A stretch of DNA of 62,941 bases, from contig CAMDOT010000007.1 of assembly GCA_945903635.1 (NCBI GenBank), positions 1 through 62,941 of the forward strand, written 5' to 3'. This document shows, piece after piece, positions 7,710 to 16,269 of this stretch. How positions within the stretch are numbered: the stretch's first letter is position 1; each line of letters opens with the position of its first letter. Below the pieces are notes generated by a model, which had not been told where the DNA came from, searched no databases, and saw nothing but the letters and a program-made list of their open reading frames with translations. This DNA comes from Rhizobium sp. Q54. Lineage in GTDB: Bacteria; Pseudomonadota; Alphaproteobacteria; Reyranellales; Reyranellaceae. Made by a program: the position numbers and the translations under genes.

Positions 7710-8840
7710 ATGACCGAGCGTATCTTTCGTTATCTCCGCGAGCAGCAGCCCGAGACGCCGTGCCTGGTGATCGACCTCGATGTGGTCGAGAACAACTTCC
7801 GGCGCATGCGTGAACTGCTGCCGACGGCGCACATCTTCTACGCCGTGAAGGCGAACCCAGCCGCACAGGTGTTGGCTCGTCTAGCCACGGCAGGTTCAAA
7901 GTTCGACACGGCGAGCCGCGGCGAGATCGAGCTGGTGCAGGCCGCCGGCGTCGCCTCCGACCGCATCTCCTTCGGCAACACGATCAAGAAGGAAAGGGAC
8001 ATCGCCTGGGCCTACCAGCAGGGCGTGCGCCTGTTCGCCTTCGACAGCGAGGCGGAGCTGCAGAAGCTCGCCCGCGTGGCGCCCGGCGCCCGCGTGTTCT
8101 GCCGCGTGCTGGTCGATTGCGGCGGTGCCGAGTGGCCGCTCAGCAAGAAGTTCGGCTGCGCGCCCGAGATGGCCAAGGACCTGCTGCGCAAGGCGAAGGA
8201 CTGGGGCCTCGACGCCTACGGCATCTCCTTCCACGTCGGCAGCCAGCAGACCGACCTCGAACAGTGGGACAAGGCGCTGAGCCAGGTCTCGCAGATGTTC
8301 TTCGCCCTCGCTGAAGAAGGCGTGGACCTGCGCATGGTCAACCTGGGCGGCGGCTTCCCGGCGCGCTACCGCGCGGAAGTGAACAGCATCGAGGCTTACT
8401 GCGAGGCCGTCGGCCGCGCGCTGGTGCGCCATTTCGGCAACCGCATGCCCGAGGTCATCATCGAGCCCGGCCGGTCCATGGTGGGCGACGCGGGCGTGAT
8501 CCAGAGCGAGGTCGTGCTAGTCTCGCGGAAGGCCGCGAACGATCGCAAGCGCTGGGTCTACCTCGACATCGGCAAGTTCTCGGGCCTCGCCGAGACGATG
8601 GACGAGAGCATCAAGTACCGCCTGCGCACCAGCCGCGACGGCACGCGCGTCGGTCCGGTGGTGCTCGCCGGCCCGACCTGCGACTCGGCCGACATCCTCT
8701 ACGAGAAGACGGAGTATAAAATGCCTCTGTCTCTCAAGCCGGGCGACAAGGTCGAGATCCTCTCGACCGGCGCCTACACGACGACCTACTCGTCGGTCGC
8801 GTTCAATGGCTTCGCCCCGCTCAAGGCGGTCTGCATCTAG
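7710..8840 (+). CDS. ornithine/lysine decarboxylase, alanine racemase-fold (type III)
   Basis: This 376-residue PLP enzyme makes putrescine from ornithine (or cadaverine from lysine). The Schiff-base lysine is Lys47 in FYAVKANP. Other marks are SFHVGSQQT, the glycine loop NLGGGFPARY, the phosphate-binding EPGRSMVGDAG and the active-site cysteine in GPTCDSADIL. Size and motifs match eukaryote-like ornithine decarboxylases common in alphaproteobacteria. The downstream homospermidine synthase uses putrescine, which supports ornithine as substrate. The ATG follows a weak ribosome-binding site, in line with control through the leader ORF described upstream. Confidence 0.92.
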   Translation: MTERIFRYLREQQPETPCLVIDLDVVENNFRRMRELLPTAHIFYAVKANPAAQVLARLATAGSKFDTASRGEIELVQAAGVASDRISFGNTIKKERDIAWAYQQGVRLFAFDSEAELQKLARVAPGARVFCRVLVDCGGAEWPLSKKFGCAPEMAKDLLRKAKDWGLDAYGISFHVGSQQTDLEQWDKALSQVSQMFFALAEEGVDLRMVNLGGGFPARYRAEVNSIEAYCEAVGRALVRHFGNRMPEVIIEPGRSMVGDAGVIQSEVVLVSRKAANDRKRWVYLDIGKFSGLAETMDESIKYRLRTSRDGTRVGPVVLAGPTCDSADILYEKTEYKMPLSLKPGDKVEILSTGAYTTTYSSVAFNGFAPLKAVCI

Positions 8841-8866
8841 CCTCCGTTCGTTACAGGCAGACGACA

Positions 8867-8900
8867 CAACGGGGCCTTGAGAAAGGCCCCGTTGCCGTTT
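8867..8900 (+). terminator. 10-bp-stem hairpin between ornithine decarboxylase and homospermidine synthase
   Basis: The arms CAACGGGGCC (8867-8876) and GGCCCCGTTG (8885-8894) are perfectly complementary with an 8-nt loop. The 3' side is T-containing (CCGTTTATCG, then CTTTT) but not a clean T-run. It may end or attenuate the decarboxylase transcript before homospermidine synthase, or stabilise the upstream message. Confidence 0.6.
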
Positions 8901-8942
8901 ATCGACCTTTTAATTAATCGAATCAGACTTGGGGGCGCTCAA

Positions 8943-10376
8943 ATGGCGAAGAAGATCGCGCGCAACAAAAAGTACCTCGATTTCGGTGGCCGTATGGTCA
9001 TGGTGGGCTTCGGCTCGATCGGCCAGGGTGTGCTGCCGCTGATCCTGCGCCATATCGGCATCAAGCCCGAGCAGATCACCATCATCACCGACGACATGCG
9101 CGGCGGCGAAGACGAGGCGCAGCGCTACGGCGTCGAGTTCGTCGAAAAGCGCCTGACCGAGTCCAACATCCGCTCTGTGCTGGACAATCGGCTGGGCCAG
9201 GGTGATTTCCTGGTCAATCTCTCGGTCGAGGTCGCCTCGACGGCGTTGATCGAGCTTTGCCAGAAGAAGGGTGTGCTCTACCTCGACACCTGCATCGAGC
9301 CCTGGCCGGGCGGCTATTCGGACCCCAACCTGTCGGTCTCCCGCCGTTCGAACTACGCGCTGCGCGACACCATGCTGAAGCTCAAGTCGCGCCACAAAGG
9401 CGGGTCGACGGCAGTGATCGCCCACGGCGCCAACCCGGGCCTGGTGTCGCATTTCACCAAGCAGGCCCTGGTGAACATTGCGCGCGACACCGGTGTGAAG
9501 ACGGCCACGCCGACGACGCGCGAGGGCTGGGGCAAGCTGGCCCAGCGCCTGGGCATCAAGGTGATCCATGTCGCCGAGCGCGACACGCAGGTCTCGCCGA
9601 AGCCGAAGGAAGTGGGTGAGTTCGTCAACACCTGGTCGATCGACGGCTTCGTTTCCGAGGGCGGCCAGCCTGCCGAGATGGGCTGGGGCACGCACGAGAA
9701 GGCGCTGCCGCCCGACGGTAAGCGTCATACATTCGGCTGCGACGCGGCGATCTACCTCAATCGCCCGGGCCTGCTGACCCAGGTGCGCACCTGGACTCCG
9801 ATCGAGGGCCCGTTCCACGGCTTCATCATCACGCACAACGAATCGATCTCGATGGCTGACTACCTGACCGTGCACGACGGCAAGAAGGCCGTCTATCGGC
9901 CGACCGTGCACTATGCCTATCACCCGTGCGACCAGGCGATCATGTCGATGCATGAGATCGCGGGAAAGAACCTCAAGCAGCAGAAGCGTCAGCGCCTGAT
10001 CGTCGACGAGGTCACCTCGGGTCGCGACGAGCTCGGCGTGCTGCTGATGGGTCACAAGAAGGGCGCCTATTGGTATGGATCGCAGATCGACATCCACGAG
10101 GCGCGCAAACTCGCGCCCTATAACAATGCGACGTCGATCCAGGTCGTGGCGCCGGTGCTTTCGGGCATCATCTGGGCGCTCGAGAACCCAAACGAGGGCC
10201 TCGTCGAAGCCGACGAGATGGACTTCGCGCGCAACCTCGAGATCTGCATGCCCTACCTCGGACCGGTCGTCGGCAAGTATAGCGACTGGACGCCGCTCAA
10301 GGACCGCGGCGAACTCTTTCCCGAGGATCTCGACAAGTCGGACCCGTGGCAGTTCAAGAACTTCCGCGTTTTGTGA
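8943..10376 (+). CDS. hss: homospermidine synthase
   Basis: This 477-residue protein has an N-terminal Rossmann segment, MVMVGFGSIGQGVLPL, for NAD binding. Conserved family stretches include the active-site region HGANPGLVSHF and ITHNESISMADY. The length equals that of the well-studied alphaproteobacterial enzyme. It transfers an aminobutyl group between putrescine molecules to form sym-homospermidine, a main polyamine of this class of bacteria. The start at ATG 8943 was chosen because the basic segment MAKKIARNKKYLDFGGR is where the family begins; an in-frame TTG upstream is unlikely. Separation from the decarboxylase by a strong hairpin suggests independent tuning. Confidence 0.95.
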   Translation: MAKKIARNKKYLDFGGRMVMVGFGSIGQGVLPLILRHIGIKPEQITIITDDMRGGEDEAQRYGVEFVEKRLTESNIRSVLDNRLGQGDFLVNLSVEVASTALIELCQKKGVLYLDTCIEPWPGGYSDPNLSVSRRSNYALRDTMLKLKSRHKGGSTAVIAHGANPGLVSHFTKQALVNIARDTGVKTATPTTREGWGKLAQRLGIKVIHVAERDTQVSPKPKEVGEFVNTWSIDGFVSEGGQPAEMGWGTHEKALPPDGKRHTFGCDAAIYLNRPGLLTQVRTWTPIEGPFHGFIITHNESISMADYLTVHDGKKAVYRPTVHYAYHPCDQAIMSMHEIAGKNLKQQKRQRLIVDEVTSGRDELGVLLMGHKKGAYWYGSQIDIHEARKLAPYNNATSIQVVAPVLSGIIWALENPNEGLVEADEMDFARNLEICMPYLGPVVGKYSDWTPLKDRGELFPEDLDKSDPWQFKNFRVL

Positions 10377-10462
10377 TCATTCTCTCACGCGCGCGTGACG
10401 GGGTTTGACCGAACCCGGCCCGCGTTTCTGCCTATACCGGCAGGAACGCGGGAGAGAAGCGA

Positions 10463-10945
10463 ATGACGGCATTGCTCGACACGTGGCGCGCCAGGCTCGA
10501 CGCCTTCCCGCAATCGGTGCTGCAGCTCCTGATGCGCTTCAGCATCTTCTGGGTATTCTGGCGCTCGGGCTCCCTCAAAGCCGACAACATCGAACAGGCG
10601 ATCGGGTTGTTCCGTGACGAGTACAAGCTGCCAATCCTGCCGCCGGAGATCGCAGCCTATCTGGGCACGGCCGTTGAGTTGGGTGCGCCCTGCCTGATCC
10701 TGGCGGGATTGTTCACGCGACTGGCTGCCGTGTCGCTGATCGTGCTCACCCTCACCATCCAGTTCCTGGTCTACTGGAACGACTATCCCTCACACCTGTT
10801 GTGGCTGGCGATCCTGGTCTTCATCCTGACGCGCGGTCCCGGGCCTTATTCACTCGACGCGCTCCTTTTCAGGAAGCGCGGAGCGGTGAACAGCAATAGC
10901 AGCACGAACGCTCCCGCGACATTGACGAGGGTCGAGCCGACATAG
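10463..10945 (+). CDS. DoxX family membrane protein
   Basis: This 160-residue protein has four hydrophobic segments. It has the DoxX-type beginning VLQLLMRFSIFWVFWRSGSLK, then GTAVELGAPCLILAGLFTRLAA and a last segment before FILTRGPGPYSLDALL. DoxX proteins are small inner-membrane proteins of varied, often redox-linked role. GAGAGAAGCG precedes the ATG. The 3' end overlaps the convergent transporter gene by 100 bp, so the tail after LLFRKRG may be a run-on. Confidence 0.8.
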   Translation: MTALLDTWRARLDAFPQSVLQLLMRFSIFWVFWRSGSLKADNIEQAIGLFRDEYKLPILPPEIAAYLGTAVELGAPCLILAGLFTRLAAVSLIVLTLTIQFLVYWNDYPSHLLWLAILVFILTRGPGPYSLDALLFRKRGAVNSNSSTNAPATLTRVEPT

Positions 10946-12345
10946 AGCCAGAGGGCGAGATAGACCGACGACATCACCAGCGTGATGCCCGCGACCCGCG
11001 AGCCGAAGGCGGTAAACTCGTTGAACGAGATGCGCTTGCCGTCCTTTTCGGCCAGTCCCGTCACCGTGACGTTGGCCGAAGCGCCGATCAGCGTGCCGTT
11101 GCCGCCGAGGCAGGCACCGAGCGATAGCGCCCACCACAGCACCTGTCCGTCCGGGCCGGCGTTGAGTTGGCCGAGCAGGCTCGCCACCAGCGGGATGGTG
11201 ACGGCGGTGTAGGGGATGTTGTCGATGATCGCCGAGAGAAAGCCCGAGACCCAGAGGATGATCAGCGCCGCCACCAGCAGCGTGGCGGTGGGCGACAGGC
11301 CGAAGCCGCTGGAAATCCGCTGGATGACCCAGGCGAGACCGTCGGCGAGACTCGCGATCAGGCCGGTAGCGACCGCCGCGCCGACCAGGATGAACAGGAA
11401 CAGGAAGAACGCGAGCGTCGGCCACTCGATGTCTTTTTCGAGGATGGTGAGGACGCCGTGCTGGCGCTCCTCCGCTGTCGGCTTGTGTTCCTTGAGATAG
11501 TAGTAGTCCTGGGCAAACAGGATCGCCGCGATGCCGATCACCGCCGGCACGGCCACCGGCATGTGGGTGAAGGTGTGGGTCATGAATCCGAGGAAGATCA
11601 GCACCGTGATCCAGCAGGTGGCGCGCAGCAGCGGGACGTTCTCGAGTTTCGCGCCGCTCGGCGCGGCGGCGCCCTCGTGATCGGCATCCGCGGCTCTGCC
11701 GATATCCTTCGGATAGTAGCGCCGGCTGTACCAGACCAGCACGATCATCATGAAGGTGCAGGGCACCGTCAGATTGTAGATGAAGTCCATGAAGCTGAGG
11801 CCGGTCCGCGGATCGGCGCCGATCAGCACGTTGGGCGGATCGCCGATCAGGGTCGCCGTGCCGCCGATGTTGGCCGCCATCACCATCGGCAGGAAGAAGG
11901 CCGAGCCGTTGATTTTCAACCGCCGCGCCATCTCCGAGGCCATCGGATAGGCGAAGATCACGGTGGTGACGTTGTCGAGGATGGCCGACAGCACGCCGGT
12001 GAACCACAGGATCAGCCGTGCCGCCCGGCTCGGATTGCCGCGCGAGCGCTCGAGCAGTCGGTCGACCGCCCAGGGGAAGACGTTTGTGGTTTTCAGCACG
12101 CCGACCAGCGCCATCATGGCGAAGAGCAGCAGGATGACATTGAGGTCGACGGCGTTCTTGGCGGTCTCGAACGAGATCAGCCTGAACGGCGAGAAGTAGG
12201 AGATCAGCCAAACTACCGCGACGGCGCCGATCGGGATCAGCACGCGGTGCACGCGATCGAGCGCCAGCAAGGTGAACATCGCGATCAGGACGAACGCGAC
12301 GATACCTTGCGAGACGATATCTCTGGTCGAGTCGAAGCCGTGCAT
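10846..12345 (-). CDS. ArsB/NhaD-type (ion transporter superfamily) permease
   Basis: This 499-residue polytopic protein has about eleven membrane segments. The duplicated signature LSAILDNVTTVIFAYP (first half) and LSAIIDNIPYTAVTIP (second half), with conserved Asp-Asn, is typical of the ArsB/NhaD/CitM superfamily. IGDPPNVLIG and the matching LGGNGTLIGASANV are the paired substrate-site loops. Members move arsenite, sodium in exchange for protons, or di- and tricarboxylates, and the substrate cannot be decided here. No arsenic genes are nearby. It lies 12 nt downstream of the short-chain dehydrogenase and is probably co-transcribed with it. Confidence 0.85.
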   Translation of the reverse strand: MHGFDSTRDIVSQGIVAFVLIAMFTLLALDRVHRVLIPIGAVAVVWLISYFSPFRLISFETAKNAVDLNVILLLFAMMALVGVLKTTNVFPWAVDRLLERSRGNPSRAARLILWFTGVLSAILDNVTTVIFAYPMASEMARRLKINGSAFFLPMVMAANIGGTATLIGDPPNVLIGADPRTGLSFMDFIYNLTVPCTFMMIVLVWYSRRYYPKDIGRAADADHEGAAAPSGAKLENVPLLRATCWITVLIFLGFMTHTFTHMPVAVPAVIGIAAILFAQDYYYLKEHKPTAEERQHGVLTILEKDIEWPTLAFFLFLFILVGAAVATGLIASLADGLAWVIQRISSGFGLSPTATLLVAALIILWVSGFLSAIIDNIPYTAVTIPLVASLLGQLNAGPDGQVLWWALSLGACLGGNGTLIGASANVTVTGLAEKDGKRISFNEFTAFGSRVAGITLVMSSVYLALWLYVGSTLVNVAGAFVLLLLFTAPRFLKRSASSE

Positions 12346-12357
12346 CGCAGCCTTCTA

Positions 12358-13122
12358 TCAGGCGAGGTAGGTCGCCGACACGCCGCCATCGACGACCAGC
12401 GCATGGCCGTTGACGTAGGATGCGGCGGGGGAGGCGAGGAAGAGGGCGGCGCCCGCGATCTCCGGCGGATCGGCCCAGCGCTTGGCCGGGCAACGCTCGC
12501 GCTGGCGTTCGCCGGCCGGCGAGGCGAGCAGTTGGGCGTTGGTCTCGGTGGCGAAGAAACCTGGCGACAGCGAATTCGACGTGATGCCGGTGGCCCCGAG
12601 TTCGGCCGCCAGTGCGCGCGTAAGCGCCGCCAACCCGCCCTTGGCCGCGATATAGGAGGCGGCCCCTGGTACTGCGAGGTCGGCCACGATCGAGGTGACC
12701 AGGATCAGGCGGCCCCACTGTCGCTCGATCATTCCGGGCACCACCAGCTTGACCAGGGCGTGGGCGGCGTTGAGGTCGACATCGATCAGGCGCGCGAAGT
12801 CCTCCGGCGCGATCTCGGCGAAGGGCCGGCGGTCGCGTTCGCCGACATTGTGGATCAGGATGTCGATCGGCCCGCCACGGGCCACCTCCGCCGCCATCGC
12901 AGCTCGGTCGCCCATCTCGAAGGCCAGCGCATCGGCGGCAAAGCCGGCCCGGCGCATTTCCGCCAGCCGGGGCTCGATCCGGTCCCGGGTACGGCCATGC
13001 AGCAGCACCCGGGCGCCGGCCTCGGCCAGGGCCCTGGCCATCTCCCAGCCCAGGCCGCGCGCCGAGCCCGTGATCAGGGCGGTGCGGCCATCGAGACGGA
13101 ATTGATCGGGAAAGGTCGACAT
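12358..13122 (-). CDS. short-chain dehydrogenase/reductase (SDR)
   Basis: This classical SDR of about 254 residues has the cofactor motif TGSARGLG, NVGERD in place of the usual NNAG, a catalytic serine in LVTSIVA, and YIAAKGG as the YxxxK pair. The C-terminus VNGHALVVDGGVSATYLA is typical of the family. Gluconate 5-dehydrogenase-like enzymes look similar, but the substrate is unknown. The start at the ATG before STFPDQF is preferred; ATG 13134 is 12 nt further upstream and neither has a clear Shine-Dalgarno. It is divergent from the phosphodiesterase gene. Confidence 0.82.
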   Translation of the reverse strand: MSTFPDQFRLDGRTALITGSARGLGWEMARALAEAGARVLLHGRTRDRIEPRLAEMRRAGFAADALAFEMGDRAAMAAEVARGGPIDILIHNVGERDRRPFAEIAPEDFARLIDVDLNAAHALVKLVVPGMIERQWGRLILVTSIVADLAVPGAASYIAAKGGLAALTRALAAELGATGITSNSLSPGFFATETNAQLLASPAGERQRERCPAKRWADPPEIAGAALFLASPAASYVNGHALVVDGGVSATYLA

Positions 13123-13174
13123 GGGAGGGGTCATTCGTCTATCTGCAACACCCGAGTTAGCGACGTATTGGTCA

Positions 13175-13867
13175 ATGCTGCAACTGCCTAAAGTCATCGG
13201 CCACCGCGGGGCGGCGGCCTACGCCCCGGAAAACACGCTGGCGTCCTTCCAGGAAGCCCGGCGTCGCGGCGCCACGTGGGTCGAGATCGACGTCAAGCTG
13301 ACGGCCGATGGCGTGCCCATCGTCATGCATGACGACTCGCTCAAACGGACCACGGGGGTCGATCGGCTGGTGGCCGAGACGCCGCGCGCCGACCTGCCGG
13401 CCGAGGTGCCGACCTTCGAGCAGGCGATCGCCTGCTTTGCCGAGCTGGGGCTGGGCTGCAATGTCGAGATCAAGCCCTGCGAGGGCCGCGAGGTCGAGAC
13501 GGCGCACCTCACGGTGGCGGCGCTGCGGCGGTGGTGGCCCGCGTCGTTGCCTCAGCCGTTGCTGTCGAGCTTCAAGGATGCCTCGCTTGCTGCCGCCCGG
13601 GAAGCGGCGCCCGAGTTCGTCCGCGCGATCCTGCTCGGCGAGATCGGCAAGGACTGGCGGTCGCGGGCGGACGCGGTCGGCGCCGCGGGCGTCAACACCA
13701 ACGGCGCCAAGCTCACCGCCCCGCGCGCCGTCGAAATCAGGAAGGCGGGCTTTGCCCTCAGCGTCTACACCATCAACGACGGCGACGTCGCCAGGGCGCT
13801 GGTCGGCATGGGCGTGGACTGCATCATCACCGACGCGCCCGACGTCATCCTGGCCGCTCTCAATTAA
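13175..13867 (+). CDS. ugpQ: glycerophosphodiester phosphodiesterase
   Basis: This 230-residue cytoplasmic enzyme hydrolyses glycerophosphodiesters to glycerol-3-phosphate and an alcohol. The family signature is complete: IGHRGAAAYAPENT with catalytic His and Arg, EIDVKLTADGVPIVMHDD with metal ligands and second histidine, and EIKPCEG. The ATG before LQLPKVIGHRG was chosen because the catalytic motif follows directly. An earlier in-frame ATG at 13121 would overlap the divergent SDR start. It precedes ugpBAEC, so imported glycerophosphodiesters can be cleaved inside the cell. Confidence 0.9.
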   Translation: MLQLPKVIGHRGAAAYAPENTLASFQEARRRGATWVEIDVKLTADGVPIVMHDDSLKRTTGVDRLVAETPRADLPAEVPTFEQAIACFAELGLGCNVEIKPCEGREVETAHLTVAALRRWWPASLPQPLLSSFKDASLAAAREAAPEFVRAILLGEIGKDWRSRADAVGAAGVNTNGAKLTAPRAVEIRKAGFALSVYTINDGDVARALVGMGVDCIITDAPDVILAALN

Positions 13868-13878
13868 TATTAATTGAG
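13859..13878. repeat. 20-bp perfect palindrome at the ugpQ stop codon
   Basis: The arms CTCAATTAAT and ATTAATTGAG are exact reverse complements and include the ugpQ TAA. The next bases are CTTTT, so it may act as a weak terminator; its AT-richness also fits a protein-binding site. Confidence 0.6.
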
Positions 13879-13915
13879 CTTTTGGGGGTTGCGTTTGGTG
13901 CACAGTCTTGGTCGA

Positions 13916-13933
13916 CTGTCATCAGATTGAAAC
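13916..13933 (+). promoter_or_regulatory. candidate Pho box upstream of ugpB
   Basis: CTGTCAT (13916-13922) is an exact PhoB half-site. Eleven bases further on, TTGAAAC matches the second half-site at four of seven positions, giving the expected 7+4+7 layout. It lies about 70 bp upstream of the ugpB ATG. ugp operons belong to the Pho regulon in enterics and rhizobia, which makes the match believable. Confidence 0.5.
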
Positions 13934-14004
13934 AAAACAGACACATCGCAGTCTTTGGACCCGTCGATACAACGACGGGACTTCTACAGGGAGGAATTTG
14001 GACC

Positions 14005-15321
14005 ATGACACGCATTCTGCTGTCGTCCGTCGCTGCAGCCGCCGTGCTGGTAAGTGCGCAGGGCGCCGTCGCCCAGACCGAGATCCAGTTCTGGCATGCC
14101 ATGGGTGGCAACCTGGGTGAAGCGGTGAGCGCTCAGGCCGAGGGCTTCAACAAGTCGCAGAGCGAATACAAGGTGACGCCGGTCTACAAGGGTTCCTACA
14201 CCGAGACCCTGACGGCCGCGATCGCCGCCTTCCGCGCCAAGCAGGCGCCGCACATCGTGCAGGTCTTCGAGGTCGGCACCGCCAACATGATGGCGGCCAA
14301 GGGCGCCGTCTATCCCGTCTATCAGCTCATGGCCGACGCCAAGGAGCCGTTCGATCCCAAGGCCTATATCGGCCCGGTCTACGGCTACTATTCGACGACC
14401 GACGGCAAGCTGCTCTCCATGCCGTTCAACTCCTCGACACCGGTGCTCTACTGGAACAAGGAACTGCTTTCCAAGGCCGGCCTCGATCCCAACAAGCCGC
14501 CGACAACCTGGCCGGAGCTGGGCGAAATGGCCAAGAAGGCGATTGCCGCCGGCGCCAAATGCGGGTTCACGCCGCAATGGCAGACCTGGACGATGATCGA
14601 GAATTACGGCGCCTGGCACAACCTGCCCTATGCGACCAAGGACAACGGCTTCGGCGGCACCGACATCGAGCTGAAGTTCAACGACGCCCCGCGCGTGAAG
14701 TTCATCCAGATGCTGGCCGACTGGGGCAAGGACAAGACGTTCGTCTACGGCGGCCGCGAGGGCAAGTCGACGACGCTGTTCAATGCCGGCGATTGCGCCT
14801 TCCACGTCGCTTCCTCGGGCAGCGCCGCGGGCATCGAGAAGGCGTTGGGCGCCGACAAGGTCGGAATCGCCATGATGCCCTATTCGCCCGACGTCATTGC
14901 CAAGCCGCAGAACTCGATCATCGGTGGCGCCACGTTGTGGGTGCTGCAGGGCAAGCCGGCGGCGGAGTACAAGGGCGTCGCCAAGTTCATGAGCTACCTG
15001 TCGAGCACGCCAGTGCAGGCCAAGTGGCATCAGGAGACTGGCTATGTGCCCATCACGACGGCTGCCGCCGAGGCGACCGAGAAGGAAGGCTTCTACAAGA
15101 AGTTCCCGGGCCGCGACGTCGCGGTAAAGGAGCTGACGTTGAATCCCCCGACCGCGAACTCGAAGGGTCTGCGTATCGGCAACTTCGTGCAGATACGCGA
15201 TGTCGTCGACGAAGAGCTGGAGTCGGTGTGGTCGGGTAAGAAGGACGCCAAGGCCGCCCTCGACGAAGCTGTGAAGCGCGGCAACGAGCTGCTCAAGCGC
15301 TTCGAAGCGCAGAATAAGTAG
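14005..15321 (+). CDS. ugpB: glycerol-3-phosphate/glycerophosphodiester ABC transporter, binding protein
   Basis: This 438-residue family 1 extracellular solute-binding protein has a signal peptide of about 23 residues ending in GAVAQ. The mature part begins TEIQFWHAMGGNLGEAV, as in UgpB. MPFNSSTPVLYWNKELL and IGGATLWVLQGK are further UgpB-like stretches. It works in the periplasm to deliver substrate to UgpAE. An AGGGAGGA Shine-Dalgarno precedes the ATG, matching the high expression expected of a binding protein. The gene is followed by a stable hairpin and then ugpA. Confidence 0.92.
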   Translation: MTRILLSSVAAAAVLVSAQGAVAQTEIQFWHAMGGNLGEAVSAQAEGFNKSQSEYKVTPVYKGSYTETLTAAIAAFRAKQAPHIVQVFEVGTANMMAAKGAVYPVYQLMADAKEPFDPKAYIGPVYGYYSTTDGKLLSMPFNSSTPVLYWNKELLSKAGLDPNKPPTTWPELGEMAKKAIAAGAKCGFTPQWQTWTMIENYGAWHNLPYATKDNGFGGTDIELKFNDAPRVKFIQMLADWGKDKTFVYGGREGKSTTLFNAGDCAFHVASSGSAAGIEKALGADKVGIAMMPYSPDVIAKPQNSIIGGATLWVLQGKPAAEYKGVAKFMSYLSSTPVQAKWHQETGYVPITTAAAEATEKEGFYKKFPGRDVAVKELTLNPPTANSKGLRIGNFVQIRDVVDEELESVWSGKKDAKAALDEAVKRGNELLKRFEAQNK

Positions 15322-15329
15322 ATCCCTCC

Positions 15330-15356
15330 CGCCTTCCCCGCTTTGCGGGGGAGGCG
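15330..15356 (+). promoter_or_regulatory. intercistronic hairpin between ugpB and ugpA
   Basis: The arms CGCCTTCCCCGC and GCGGGGGAGGCG pair with one G-T wobble around a TTT loop, starting 9 nt after the ugpB stop codon. No T-run follows. Such hairpins commonly protect the binding-protein part of an ABC operon message from 3' decay. Confidence 0.65.
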
Positions 15357-15387
15357 CTCAAGGGGCGGAGGGGAGATAGAGCGGGGG

Positions 15388-16269
15388 ATGGAAAAGCGCG
15401 TCACGTTCAACGAACGATTACTGCCCTACCTTCTGGTGGCGCCGCAGATCGTCATCACGCTGGTTTTTTTCTTCTGGCCGTCCGGCCAGGCGATCTGGCA
15501 GTCGATGCTGACCGAGGACGCTTTCGGCGGCAACACCAAGTTCGTCTGGTTCGACAACTTCGCGCATCTGTTCGGCGATCCGAATTATTACGCCTCCGCG
15601 CGGTTGACGCTGGTGTTCAGCGCGCTGGTCGCTTCGATCGGGCTCGCCGTTTCGCTCCTTCTGGCGGTAATGGCCGATCGCGTCATTCGCGGCGCTTCGG
15701 TCTACAAGATGATCCTCGTTTGGCCCTATGCTGTCGCGCCCGCGGTGGTGGGCGTCCTGTTCGGCTTCCTGTTCAACCCCTCGGTCGGCGTCATCGCCTG
15801 GATGCTGGCGGCAATCGGCATCGAGTTCAATTACGTGATCAACGGCAACCAGGCTCTGATCCTGGTGCTGTTCGCCGCGGTCTGGAACCAGATCAGCTAC
15901 AACTTCCTGTTCTTCCTCGCCGGCCTGCAATCGATCCCCAAGTCGCTGATCGAGGCGGCTGCCATCGATGGCGCGGGGCCAGGCAAGCGCTTCTGGGACA
16001 TTGCCTTCCCGCTGCTCTCGCCCACCGGCTTCTTCCTGCTGGTGATCAACATCATCTATGCCTTCTTCGGCACCTTCGGCATCATCGGTTCGCTGACGCA
16101 GGGCGGTCCCGGCCAGGCCACCAACATCCTGATATGGAAGGTCTACAATGACGGCTTCCGCGGTCAGGATCTCGGCGGCTCCTCGGCGCAGTCGGTGATC
16201 CTGATGATCGTGGTGATCGGGCTCACCTTCGTGCAATTTCGCTTCATCGAGCGCCGGGTGCATTACTGA
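15388..16269 (+). CDS. ugpA: glycerol-3-phosphate ABC transporter permease UgpA
   Basis: This 293-residue inner-membrane permease has six hydrophobic segments. The start at [20 protein letters not shown] matches the family N-terminus. The cytoplasmic coupling loop [20 protein letters not shown] is the EAA motif that contacts the ATPase. The stop codon overlaps the ugpE ATG (TGATG), so the two permeases are translationally coupled. Confidence 0.92.
   Translation: MEKRVTFNERLLPYLLVAPQIVITLVFFFWPSGQAIWQSMLTEDAFGGNTKFVWFDNFAHLFGDPNYYASARLTLVFSALVASIGLAVSLLLAVMADRVIRGASVYKMILVWPYAVAPAVVGVLFGFLFNPSVGVIAWMLAAIGIEFNYVINGNQALILVLFAAVWNQISYNFLFFLAGLQSIPKSLIEAAAIDGAGPGKRFWDIAFPLLSPTGFFLLVINIIYAFFGTFGIIGSLTQGGPGQATNILIWKVYNDGFRGQDLGGSSAQSVILMIVVIGLTFVQFRFIERRVHY

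Noticed and set aside
11167..13191. 674-codon plus-strand frame across the transporter and SDR genes
   Set aside because: It is antisense to two clear minus-strand genes, rich in Arg, Asp, Gln and His as expected of a mirror frame, and shows no domain.
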